A stretch of 64,000 nucleotides of DNA, from positions 310,001 through 374,000 of the forward strand of contig JAJDCD010000023.1 of NCBI GenBank assembly GCA_029261035.1, written 5' to 3'. The DNA comes from Candidatus Omnitrophota bacterium (GTDB lineage: Bacteria > Omnitrophota > Omnitrophia > Omnitrophales > JACROU01). Shown here piece after piece: positions 1 through 8,285 of this stretch. Both the position numbers and the translations under genes were made by a program. The notes beneath the pieces were generated by a model. It had not been told where the DNA came from, did not search any database, and saw nothing but the letters and a program-made list of their open reading frames with translations. Position 1 is the first letter of the stretch. The number at the start of each line of letters is the position of its first letter.

Positions 1-2
1 CG

Positions 3-326
3 ACGCAGTTTTCTGATTTAGGTTTTGATGAATGGGCTAACTACAATAAAGGTTGTTATGCGGGACAAGAGGTTGTTAACCGCATTAGAAACTTAGGACA
101 TCCTGCAAAATTATGGACAGCTATATCTTCTCAGGAAGAAATCTCGTTGGATTCTAAAATGCATGTCGATAATAAAGAGGTTGGGTGGATCACAAGCAGT
201 ACTTTTTTACCTAAGGAGAAAAACTATTTGTCGCTGGGCTATTTGAAATATGATTACTGTCGTCAGGGGCAGAAACTTCAGGTGTTATCCGAAGCGAAAG
301 TAATAGAAGCCACTGTCATTGTATGA
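3..326 (+). CDS. YgfZ/GcvT-like folate-binding protein, C-terminal part (cut by window start)
   Basis: The reading frame is open from base 3 to a TGA at 324-326 and gives about 107 residues; the N-terminus lies outside the window. It carries the signature KGCYAGQE (about residues 16-23 of the visible part), the hallmark of the YgfZ/CAF17 branch of the GcvT-like folate-binding fold. The end has the short beta-rich segment typical of that family. Known members use tetrahydrofolate to help repair or assemble Fe-S clusters in certain enzymes. The next gene, 49 bases downstream on the same strand, encodes a 2Fe-2S ferredoxin, which fits an Fe-S role. A true glycine-cleavage T protein is less likely because of the KGCYxGQE motif. 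Confidence 0.85.
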   Translation, partial: TQFSDLGFDEWANYNKGCYAGQEVVNRIRNLGHPAKLWTAISSQEEISLDSKMHVDNKEVGWITSSTFLPKEKNYLSLGYLKYDYCRQGQKLQVLSEAKVIEATVIV

Positions 327-375
327 TGGGGTATAATTAAATTATTAATAACTACAGCAAAAAGGGTAATGACTT

Positions 376-714
376 ATGCCAAAAGTAAGATTTTTAGATC
401 AAGCGCAAGAAATTGAAGTAATTGAAGGAGCCAACCTTCGAGATGAAGCCCGTAAGGCTGGCATTGAAGTATATGAAGGAATTCATAAATGGGTTAATTG
501 TATGGGACATGCAACTTGTGGGACTTGTCGAGTCCTTGTAAAAAATGACACTGTTAAAAATTGTTCTCCTAAAACATTTTTAGAAAAAGCTCGACTTGCT
601 CTAGGGTTTGAAAATATAGGACATGAGGAAGAAATGAGGTTGAGTTGCCAAGTGAAGGTTATGGGAGACCTGGATGTTGAGACAACCCCCGCTTTTAATT
701 GGAATGGAAAGTAA
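376..714 (+). CDS. 2Fe-2S ferredoxin, adrenodoxin-like cysteine pattern
   Basis: This is a 112-residue soluble electron carrier. The visible cluster ligands are C42-x5-C48-x2-C51 and a distant C91, which matches the plant/vertebrate-type 2Fe-2S ferredoxin pattern; C63 is an extra cysteine. The beta-grasp fold is consistent with the N-terminal strand pair VRFLD...IEVIEGANL. It lies just downstream of the ygfZ-like gene and upstream of pepP, with a short AAAAAGGG ribosome site before the ATG. Its redox partner cannot be told from the sequence. Membership of the 2Fe-2S ferredoxin family is clear from the cysteine spacing. Confidence 0.88.
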   Translation: MPKVRFLDQAQEIEVIEGANLRDEARKAGIEVYEGIHKWVNCMGHATCGTCRVLVKNDTVKNCSPKTFLEKARLALGFENIGHEEEMRLSCQVKVMGDLDVETTPAFNWNGK

Positions 715-748
715 GGAAGACAGCTTTTAGTGTAGTAACAAAAAATCT

Positions 749-843
749 TGTCATCCTGAACGCAGTGCCTGCCCGCCGTCTTGTTGGGTGGGAAAGATCT
801 TAGCTGTAGAGATTCTTCGGTGCTTGGCTTTTCAGAAGGACAC
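749..843. repeat. Degenerate GTCATCCTGA-type palindromic repeat
   Basis: Between ferredoxin and pepP, GTCATCCTGAACGCAG at the left and TTCAGAAGGACAC at the right form imperfect inverted ends around AAGATCTTAGC and AGATTCTTCGG. It is a diverged copy of the dispersed repeat seen better at 28751-28843. An AGCTAAGAACTAAAAACTA run follows at about 854-880. Confidence 0.5.
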
Positions 844-897
844 TCTTTACCAAAAGCTAAGAACTAAAAACTAATAGCTACAGACAAAGGAAACGCA

Positions 898-2217
898 ATG
901 TTATCCTCACAGGTATATAAACAACGACGTGCAAAGTTGATGAAGCAGATGAAAGAGGGTGCCTGTCTCATTTTTTCCGCCCCTGTTGTTAAGCGGAATA
1001 ACGATGTGGAGTATGATTACCGACAGGATTCCAACTTTTATTATCTAACAGGATTCGAAGAGCCCGAAGCTGCTTTGCTTTTGCTGCCAAAGGCAAAAAA
1101 AGATAAAATTATTTTATTTTGCCGACCTAAAGATAAGGCACAAGAAATTTGGGTGGGACATCGAGAAGGTGTTGCAGGGGCTAAAAAGAATTTTGGCGCG
1201 GATAAAGCGCATCCTATAGCGACACTCCACAAACAACTTTCAACCTATTTACAGGGTTCGAAAGTGCTGTATTACTCTTTGGGCTCTCAAAAATACTGTG
1301 ATGCACTTGTGACTAGACAATTAAATCATTTGCGAGCACAAGTCCGTTCGGGGATGAGCTATCCCACCGAAATCAAAGATCCGGTAGGTTTTATTAGTGA
1401 AATGCGATTATTTAAATCCAAAGAAGAAATAGATGCTTTAAAAGAGGCAACGCAAATTTCATCTGAAGGACACGAGATGGCTATGCGGATGACCGTGCCA
1501 GGAATTAATGAATATGAAATCGATGCCACACTTCAATACTGTTTTAGGTCGAGTGGTTCTGTTCGATTGGGTTATCCTAACATTGTTGCTTCGGGAGTTA
1601 ATGCAACAACCCTCCATTACACAAAGAATAATCGAAAAATGAAATCAGGAGACTTATTGTTAATCGATGCAGGAACAGAAGCGGATTATTTTACAGCAGA
1701 TATCACCCGAACTTTTCCCGTAAATGGAAAATTCACAAAAGAACAAGCGGCTATTTATTCTATTGTGTTAAAGGCGCAAAAAGCAGCAATACACCATGTG
1801 AAGCCGGGGGTTACATTTCAGAGTGTTCATAACGTTGCTGTCAGAAAGCTTTCTGAAGGATTAAAATCATTAGGAGTTTTGAAGGGAACCTTAAAACAAA
1901 TCATCGAAAAAGAATCTTATTCTCGTTTTTATATGCATCGAACAAGCCATTGGTTGGGTATGGATGTGCATGATTGTGGTGCCTATCAGATTAATGGCAA
2001 ATCCAGAAAACTGGAACCAGGTATGGTTCTTACGGTAGAACCCGGGCTTTATTTTAGAAAAGATGAAAAAGGATACCCTGCAAAATATCGAGGCATTGGT
2101 ATTCGAATAGAAGATGATATTCTCGTCACCCGCTCAGGAAATCAGGTCCTATCTGAAGCCGCCCCAAAAGAAATCAAAGATATCGAAGCTATCGTAGGAA
2201 AAGGCATCGAACTCTAA
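898..2217 (+). CDS. pepP: Xaa-Pro aminopeptidase (aminopeptidase P)
   Basis: This 439-residue cytosolic metallopeptidase removes N-terminal residues that precede proline. The N-terminal creatinase-like domain (about 1-170, with the FYYLTGFEEP motif) is followed by the pita-bread catalytic domain. All five dinuclear-metal ligands are visible: D257 and D268 in IDAGTEADYFTADITRT, H351 in HRTSHWLGMD, E381 in TVEPGLYF and E405 in IRIEDD. The substrate histidines H347 and H358 are also kept. Length matches the family (about 440 aa). The ATG is preceded by AAAGGAAACGCA. There is no signal peptide. It appears to be a single gene; the repeat upstream separates it from the ferredoxin. Confidence 0.95.
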   Translation: MLSSQVYKQRRAKLMKQMKEGACLIFSAPVVKRNNDVEYDYRQDSNFYYLTGFEEPEAALLLLPKAKKDKIILFCRPKDKAQEIWVGHREGVAGAKKNFGADKAHPIATLHKQLSTYLQGSKVLYYSLGSQKYCDALVTRQLNHLRAQVRSGMSYPTEIKDPVGFISEMRLFKSKEEIDALKEATQISSEGHEMAMRMTVPGINEYEIDATLQYCFRSSGSVRLGYPNIVASGVNATTLHYTKNNRKMKSGDLLLIDAGTEADYFTADITRTFPVNGKFTKEQAAIYSIVLKAQKAAIHHVKPGVTFQSVHNVAVRKLSEGLKSLGVLKGTLKQIIEKESYSRFYMHRTSHWLGMDVHDCGAYQINGKSRKLEPGMVLTVEPGLYFRKDEKGYPAKYRGIGIRIEDDILVTRSGNQVLSEAAPKEIKDIEAIVGKGIEL

Positions 2218-2242
2218 CCCAAGGTAGAAGCGCCATTTACCC

Positions 2243-2300
2243 CCTCAAACAGGCCCGGGCCTCCTTTTTTCGAAAAAAGGCGGCCCGGGCCAGTTTGAGG
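2243..2300. repeat. Long near-perfect inverted repeat with GGCCCGGGCC arms
   Basis: Arms CCTCAAAC-n-GGCCCGGGCC-n-CCTTTTTT and the mirrored AAAAAAGG-n-GGCCCGGGCC-n-GTTTGAGG pair over about 28 bp. The two single-base differences (A/A and T/C) sit at the junctions. It lies 25 bases after the pepP stop and upstream of the giant-A promoter. It could end pepP transcription, but no T-run follows the stem. Its GC-rich arms stand out from the AT-rich surroundings. Confidence 0.7.
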
Positions 2301-2364
2301 AATTTTAGACCTAAATTATTATAAATAAACAACTTAGGCGATGTTAAAAAAGAAGGGCCTTTCT

Positions 2365-2393
2365 TTGACTTTTCGGGTTTTGACGGGTATTAT
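2365..2393 (+). promoter_or_regulatory. Sigma70-like promoter for giant exported protein A
   Basis: A TTGACT -35 box (2365-2370) and a TATTAT -10 box (2388-2393) are separated by exactly 17 bases. Transcription would start near 2400. A GAGGTGG ribosome site follows at about 2410-2416, ahead of the ATG at 2429. The position and spacing are close to consensus. Confidence 0.6.
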
Positions 2394-2428
2394 TAAAGTT
2401 TTATTAATGTTTGAGGTGGTAAATCTGA

Positions 2429-5400
2429 ATGCAAGAAAAATTGAGAAAAACTTCTATTCAACTTATTTCTTTCCTTGTGTTGATTGTGTTTTGTCTCGAA
2501 AGTATGGGTTTTGCTCAGCTTTCAAGTGGACTTAATTCTGCGCAGGTCCAACCTGTGTCTTTAATACCTAACAAAGCTTTTCTAGACACCTTCACAATTC
2601 CTAGAGATGTGGGTGTTATTCAAAAACAAGTTTACTCGCATCCTATTTCTGAAGAACATCCCTTATTAATTCATTTGCAAGATGCGCATGCGAACCCAGA
2701 AGCTCAATCTAATATGGCTAAAATTTTAGAATATCTTAATAAAGAAAAAGGAATTCAACATGTATTTGTTGAAGGTGCTATTGGAAAGCTTGATAGAAGG
2801 TATTTGAATTTTTCTAAAGAGGACGCTATAAACAAAAAAATACAAAACAGATTGATTCAATTAGGAGAGTTTACAGCTTCGGACATTTATTTAGCGAAGC
2901 ATAAAGAAAAAATGCTTTTCCTTGGAATTGAGCAAGAAGATTTGTATCGAAAAAATAGAGAACTACTAACGCAAGTTCTTTCTAGGGGAGAGGAAGCGCA
3001 AGCTTGGATTCGAAACAGAAACATTCAAATAGATACCCAATTAACCCGTCTTCAAAATAAAGACCTTTTGCTTTTATTAAGAAGTTATTCTAATCAAGAC
3101 AGAAATCATTTTATGAGACAGATTCAACTTCTTCAAAAATTAAATAAGAAGCACCTTAAACAAGATTTGAGTGATCCGAAATTTCAAAAACAATTCCCAA
3201 ATATGGTTCGTTTAACTCAGTTGAAACAGGAACAGAAAAAATTGGATCTAGAAAAAGCTCAGAACGAATGGCTTAGTTTAAAGAAATCAATCGTAGGAAG
3301 TGAAAGTTGGAAAGTTACAACAGAAATCGAAGAGGTGCTTTTCTCAAAAGATAAGAAAAACTTAAAGGATACAAATCCACGTTACTTATTAGAGCATTTC
3401 TATGAACAGGCTATAAAGGCAAGTGATACATTTTCATTTAATTCTTATTCTCATCTTTCAGGGTTTGCTCGAAACAAAATATTTCAAGTTGAGTTAATGG
3501 CACAACCGCTATTTTTAGAAATAGAACAAGTTTACGCGAACCTTTTAAACAGTGTGGCTCAAGGGGAAGAAGAAGAAAATGTGGTTCAGCTTGTAAAGCG
3601 TCATCTTTTAACTTCGAAGCTGTTGCAACTTAAGCTGACTCAAGAAGAGTGGAGAAAGCTACAAAACCAATCAGACACTTTGCCTACAAATCTAGAGCTT
3701 ATTAATTTAGCATTCACTTTTTATAAAACAGCAGAAGCTCGAGATCAAGTTTTTGTTGAAAACATTCAAAAACAGTTAAAAGAAAGAAAAATTTCAAAGG
3801 CAGTTGTTATTACTGGTGGGTTTCATAGCGAGGGTGTCGAAACAGCATTTAAGAATAATCAATGGAACTATGGAACGGTTACACCTCAATTTCATTCTGT
3901 GGACGTAGATTTTTATGCAAAAAATATTATGGGAAGGCATCACCAAGATATTGAAAGTTTTCAAGTTGCTAGTGTTCCTTATGCAACATCTCCCAAATTA
4001 GCAGATAGATTAGGCGTTGATGCTCAACAACGCGGCTTACTTGTAGAGACGCTGCGTGGTGCGATTCAAAAAGCAGCAAGCTTAGGTAATGGAAAAGCTC
4101 AAGTTGAAGGGTTGGTGTCGTATCAAACGCGTATTAATAGTAAGGGATACAAACTAGCAACGCATTTAGTTCCTTATATTTCTGAAGGTGTGCTTGGACA
4201 ACCGCGTCTTATGTGGATTACCTCAGTTTATGATGCTTCGAACAAATCGGTATCAACGATGTCGGCTACTGTTCCTTATGAGCAATATAATTATGTTCAA
4301 GACATGCATCAAAAGGTAGCTGTGGAAATGAAGGTAATCACAGGAAAAAATAGCGAAAGAAAACGTTTAGCTTATCCTTTCTTTAAAACAAAAAAAGAAA
4401 GAAAGAAATTGAGAAAATTTTTGAAACGTTTTTTTGAAGATTCAGTTGAAGTTGTTTCTAATCCAATGGAGTCAGAAAAATTAGTGAGTGTTGGGAAGAG
4501 GCTAGCGAAACGTGATAGACCAGAAAAACAAACGCTTAATGCAGCTTTAATTGTTTTGGGGCGCGCACTTAAAGAAAGTCCTCAAGACCCCAATCAATTT
4601 TTATTTTCATTTGAAGCGAATAGTGCGGAAGATTTTCTTTTAGTACATGGTTTTCAGAATGTAAATCAAAGAAGAGCGATACAAGTAAAAGCAGCATCTT
4701 TATGGGTAGAGGCCCAAAAAACATTGGTGCGAGGAAATAGTTTAGGTTCTGTTGAGCAGCAGGCTCGTCCTATTGATAATGAAGGTTTTCGTTTGGATGC
4801 TGGAGAAGAAGCTTTTATTAGATTGGGGACAGGGGAAGACGGAGATGTTTTTCTTTATCTCAACGAAGCCTATGTGGCTACGATGGACAAGGGTGGAAAT
4901 CTTACGGATGCTGTTATCTTTGATGATTCCAAATTGCTTCCTAAAGAAAAAGGTCCTTTGCTTATAGGTTCTCCTAGATTTGCATATAGCAGGGATGACT
5001 TTGATCACTTAAAAGACATCCAAGAATTTGGTGAATTAGAAAAGGTGACAACAATACAGCAGCCCATGGGCCAAAAAAAGGGAGGTGTTGGAGTTACTGT
5101 TCCTGTAAATGTGCTTATTACGAGTGATTATTTTCAACAAAATAACAGACATTTAGAACCTATTAAAGCAGCTCTAGGATTTGATGTTCAAGAAAGAATG
5201 AGAACAGATGATGTGATTCCAAGTCCCAAGCTGGGAGATGTCCGTCCTATTTACTTAAAAATAAGTCCGAAATCGAATGGAAATGCTGATGTTGTAGATC
5301 GAGCAAAAATTTATGGCCGGCTTTTTCGAAATAGAGTTTTTCAAACAAATATGGCTGTTACAAGGCCTCTAACAGATCCGCTTCAATTTAAAGCGTTAGG

Positions 5401-8275
5401 GCTCGACCCAGAAGCGTATCAGGACAAAGATGTTTTTATACAAGAGCCATTAATTATTTTGGATGATGCTATAAAGGATCTTGCTTTAAGACGGCGTCAA
5501 CAGGCTGTTCAATATTTAATCCGAGAATTTATTAGTCGAGTAAAAGCAATGTGGAAAACAGGAATTGTTGACATGGATCATCGCCCGGATAATTTCGGAA
5601 TAGATCCAGAAGCTGTTTTGCGTTTTCATGATTTTGATTTTACTTTTTCGATGGAGGAGTTTGCTTCTGCAGACCCGATGATTAAAATAGGGTTTTTCGT
5701 TAATTTTATAGCTGTAAATTATGATACTTTTTATCGAATTGATAAAGAAGTGTATGAGTATCGTTTAAAAAGAAATTTAGGAAGAGGAGAAGAATTTGCC
5801 CCTCAAACGGCTGAATATTTTCTTGACCAAGTTAGAGAGATCCGAATTATTGATGATATTATAAGAAAATCAGAAGCAAATGATGACCCTATAGATCCGG
5901 ATGACTTTAGAAAACTAATTGAAGCTGGCAGATTTAAAACACAACAAGAAAGAGCAAAAGGATTTCGTTTTTTTGCGGATGCTGTTCAGGAAAGAGCGGG
6001 TGAGTTGGCAGCTTTGTTAGGAGAAGAAGTGTCTACAAGTCGATTATTAAAACCTGCAACGAGAAGAGCACAACTCCAAGAGCATCAATCCCGATGGAAA
6101 GATGTTTACTTAAAACCTTATCTAAATTTTGGACATAATATCAATCTTATTTTTAAAAAAGCTTTAGAGATGTTAGGGGTTTCGTTTCCCCCTTCTTATT
6201 TTTCGAAAGAAGAGGTCTTGTTAGAAGTTCCAGATATTGTTTTGAGGAGAATACGGGAAACAAAAAAAAATATTAGAAGTTGGAAAAGTAATATAGAAAA
6301 TGAGCAATTGGTTTTGGCATCTGAAGATCAAGTTAGAACTTTTGAACGTTATTTGAACTGGATTGACACAAATGTGGCTGAAAATGCTTCTCGGTTAAAA
6401 CATGTACAGGTGGGTTCGCATGTAGCTTCATTTCAACTTCCGGTGGAAGGGCCGACAGCACAACGTTTGCATGTAACTATTTTACAAAAAGTGGATCCTA
6501 CAACAAAGAAACCTTTTCTTCTTGTGATCGATAAATCAGCTGCTGAAGAAGTTGATTCCCGAAGCATGGTTCTTCATGTGGGCGTAAGAGGATCAAGTCC
6601 TCTTAAATATAATTTTAAAGTAGCTAAAAAAAAGGAAGAGGATAGTCAACAAGAAACGATTAATGTTCCAAGCAATGTTAGTTTTGATCCTAATACGCTT
6701 CATCGTCCTGGAGATGCCGCGCAGATTACAGCAGAGCGACATAGTTTCACAGGAAAAGAGCTGAAAGGGAAAGGGTATTTAACAAAAAAATACGATAAGC
6801 CTACAAAGCAAGCTGTGAATGCTAGAGGGGATGATCGTCAGAGACCTCCTTCTCAAAGGCTAGAAAGACCAGTTTCTGGACGTTTAAAAAAAGTGGGAGA
6901 ATCTGGTGTAAAGACACCATCACCAGAAACTGTTCCAGGACAACAAACAAAAAAACAGAGCGGAGCTCCTACTACTTCATCAGTCCCAAAAATTATATTA
7001 GACTTAAGAGGTTTTATTTCTAAAAGGTTTAGAAATTCAGAAGCATCCATAGCCGTACGCAATGCAAACCAAAGAAGATGGCTATCTCTAATACAAGCAG
7101 CTAGAGCTAAGGAGTATTGGCTTGTAATTTCTATGGCGGTTCCTAGCGTTAAGGAGAGAGTCGTTAAAGAGAATATTCAAGCGGCTATTAGACGATTAAG
7201 TCAAATCCCAGAAGATTGGACTAAAACGGAACCTCTTGCATTGATGGTGACACAGGCAGGTCTTAGAGTTGAAAACCCAAAAGTTTTTCATCGAAGCGAT
7301 CAAATATATCAAGGGTACCGCTTTATTGATGGTCATTGGAAACATTACTATGTTCAAAAACTTTCTCCAACATCAGGAAGGTATGTTGTCAAAAGCAGAA
7401 GCAAAGATGGAAAGAGCGTTACTTGGACTCCAGCAAAAGGAAATAGTTTGGGGACAGAAAGAAGTCAAGTGGGTGTTGTCCCAGTTGCTATTGAGGTGAC
7501 GAATCGAGTCGTGGCACCGGAAGATTTAGGAAGAGTGGGTTTTGTGGAAATGATTTTAGCTTCGGCATTTGATCCAGTGACTCTAAAAAAACCTATTGCT
7601 ACTATTCCTCTTGCTGTACTTCAGCGAGATTTAAATAGAATGTTGGAAGGAGTTGCGGATCTTCATAAGGGGCAGTCTTTGGGTGTTGGAGGAGCGACAA
7701 GCGATGTGTTTCAACTGCCTTTAGCCATCGTTGTAACACAAGATTTAATAGAAGGAAGCCATGGGGATGAGTTGATTGAAAGTTTAAAGTCGGGAAGTCG
7801 GGTAATTATAGTTTGGGATAATGAAGAGAAGCAGCTTTTAACACAGATGCCAGATTCTTTAAAACGATTTAAAAAATCAGCAATGGATAAAGGGATCCAA
7901 GTTAGAGATCTTCAAACAAGTAATCCTTACGTAGGAGAGCTTAAGATTTTGCTTCGAGGATATCAACATGCATTATCAATCCAAACCGACAGGGTAGAAG
8001 TGGAGATTCCTGAGTTTCGAAAAAATGGGAATCGATTTAAAATTCAAAAAGAACTTTTAAATGACCCTACGAGAAATTATTCTAACTTATTTTCCCTTAT
8101 TATGCTTATATCTGAGGTTGAGAACGAAGAGAAGCGTAATTTAACCTATTCTCGTCTCGGCCTTAAAAGGGAAGCGAAAACAGGATTATGGCTTGTTGGC
8201 AATAGTCTTGGAGAGTACCTCGCCGAACTGCACCAGGCTTTTGTGGTAAGTAAATTGACTGCTCAGGCGGCGTAA
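2429..8275 (+). CDS. Giant exported mosaic protein A (HxxxxH/GGFH N-module, kinase-like core, SLG motifs, AQAA end)
   Basis: This 1948-residue protein has no family name that I recognise. Residues 1-30 form a signal peptide ending FAQL. Module 1 (about 55-500) has HLQDAH (82-87), E115-G116 in VEGAIGKLD, GIEQEDLYRKNR, and TGGFHSE with GGFH at 463-466. These motifs recur in giant B and recall the TIKI/ChaN/EreA-like fold (inference). Around 1045-1070, D1048-M-D1050-HRPDN1055 followed by HDFDF (from H1067) resembles the catalytic loop and DFG segment of kinase/APH-fold enzymes. A Pro/Gln/Ser-rich linker lies at about 1465-1520. SLG motifs occur at 551-553, 771-773 (NSLG), 1673-1675 (NSLG), 1750-1752 (QSLG) and 1926-1928 (NSLG). 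The C-terminus is AQAA. The start has GAGGTGG upstream. The function is unknown; export is well supported and the enzyme assignments are tentative. Confidence 0.75.
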   Translation: MQEKLRKTSIQLISFLVLIVFCLESMGFAQLSSGLNSAQVQPVSLIPNKAFLDTFTIPRDVGVIQKQVYSHPISEEHPLLIHLQDAHANPEAQSNMAKILEYLNKEKGIQHVFVEGAIGKLDRRYLNFSKEDAINKKIQNRLIQLGEFTASDIYLAKHKEKMLFLGIEQEDLYRKNRELLTQVLSRGEEAQAWIRNRNIQIDTQLTRLQNKDLLLLLRSYSNQDRNHFMRQIQLLQKLNKKHLKQDLSDPKFQKQFPNMVRLTQLKQEQKKLDLEKAQNEWLSLKKSIVGSESWKVTTEIEEVLFSKDKKNLKDTNPRYLLEHFYEQAIKASDTFSFNSYSHLSGFARNKIFQVELMAQPLFLEIEQVYANLLNSVAQGEEEENVVQLVKRHLLTSKLLQLKLTQEEWRKLQNQSDTLPTNLELINLAFTFYKTAEARDQVFVENIQKQLKERKISKAVVITGGFHSEGVETAFKNNQWNYGTVTPQFHSVDVDFYAKNIMGRHHQDIESFQVASVPYATSPKLADRLGVDAQQRGLLVETLRGAIQKAASLGNGKAQVEGLVSYQTRINSKGYKLATHLVPYISEGVLGQPRLMWITSVYDASNKSVSTMSATVPYEQYNYVQDMHQKVAVEMKVITGKNSERKRLAYPFFKTKKERKKLRKFLKRFFEDSVEVVSNPMESEKLVSVGKRLAKRDRPEKQTLNAALIVLGRALKESPQDPNQFLFSFEANSAEDFLLVHGFQNVNQRRAIQVKAASLWVEAQKTLVRGNSLGSVEQQARPIDNEGFRLDAGEEAFIRLGTGEDGDVFLYLNEAYVATMDKGGNLTDAVIFDDSKLLPKEKGPLLIGSPRFAYSRDDFDHLKDIQEFGELEKVTTIQQPMGQKKGGVGVTVPVNVLITSDYFQQNNRHLEPIKAALGFDVQERMRTDDVIPSPKLGDVRPIYLKISPKSNGNADVVDRAKIYGRLFRNRVFQTNMAVTRPLTDPLQFKALGLDPEAYQDKDVFIQEPLIILDDAIKDLALRRRQQAVQYLIREFISRVKAMWKTGIVDMDHRPDNFGIDPEAVLRFHDFDFTFSMEEFASADPMIKIGFFVNFIAVNYDTFYRIDKEVYEYRLKRNLGRGEEFAPQTAEYFLDQVREIRIIDDIIRKSEANDDPIDPDDFRKLIEAGRFKTQQERAKGFRFFADAVQERAGELAALLGEEVSTSRLLKPATRRAQLQEHQSRWKDVYLKPYLNFGHNINLIFKKALEMLGVSFPPSYFSKEEVLLEVPDIVLRRIRETKKNIRSWKSNIENEQLVLASEDQVRTFERYLNWIDTNVAENASRLKHVQVGSHVASFQLPVEGPTAQRLHVTILQKVDPTTKKPFLLVIDKSAAEEVDSRSMVLHVGVRGSSPLKYNFKVAKKKEEDSQQETINVPSNVSFDPNTLHRPGDAAQITAERHSFTGKELKGKGYLTKKYDKPTKQAVNARGDDRQRPPSQRLERPVSGRLKKVGESGVKTPSPETVPGQQTKKQSGAPTTSSVPKIILDLRGFISKRFRNSEASIAVRNANQRRWLSLIQAARAKEYWLVISMAVPSVKERVVKENIQAAIRRLSQIPEDWTKTEPLALMVTQAGLRVENPKVFHRSDQIYQGYRFIDGHWKHYYVQKLSPTSGRYVVKSRSKDGKSVTWTPAKGNSLGTERSQVGVVPVAIEVTNRVVAPEDLGRVGFVEMILASAFDPVTLKKPIATIPLAVLQRDLNRMLEGVADLHKGQSLGVGGATSDVFQLPLAIVVTQDLIEGSHGDELIESLKSGSRVIIVWDNEEKQLLTQMPDSLKRFKKSAMDKGIQVRDLQTSNPYVGELKILLRGYQHALSIQTDRVEVEIPEFRKNGNRFKIQKELLNDPTRNYSNLFSLIMLISEVENEEKRNLTYSRLGLKREAKTGLWLVGNSLGEYLAELHQAFVVSKLTAQAA

Positions 8276-8285
8276 CCTGAGTCTT

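Noticed and set aside
2341-2535. Short frame overlapping the start of giant A in another frame
   Set aside because: It covers the promoter and signal-peptide codons of giant A and has no ribosome site or recognisable protein features.
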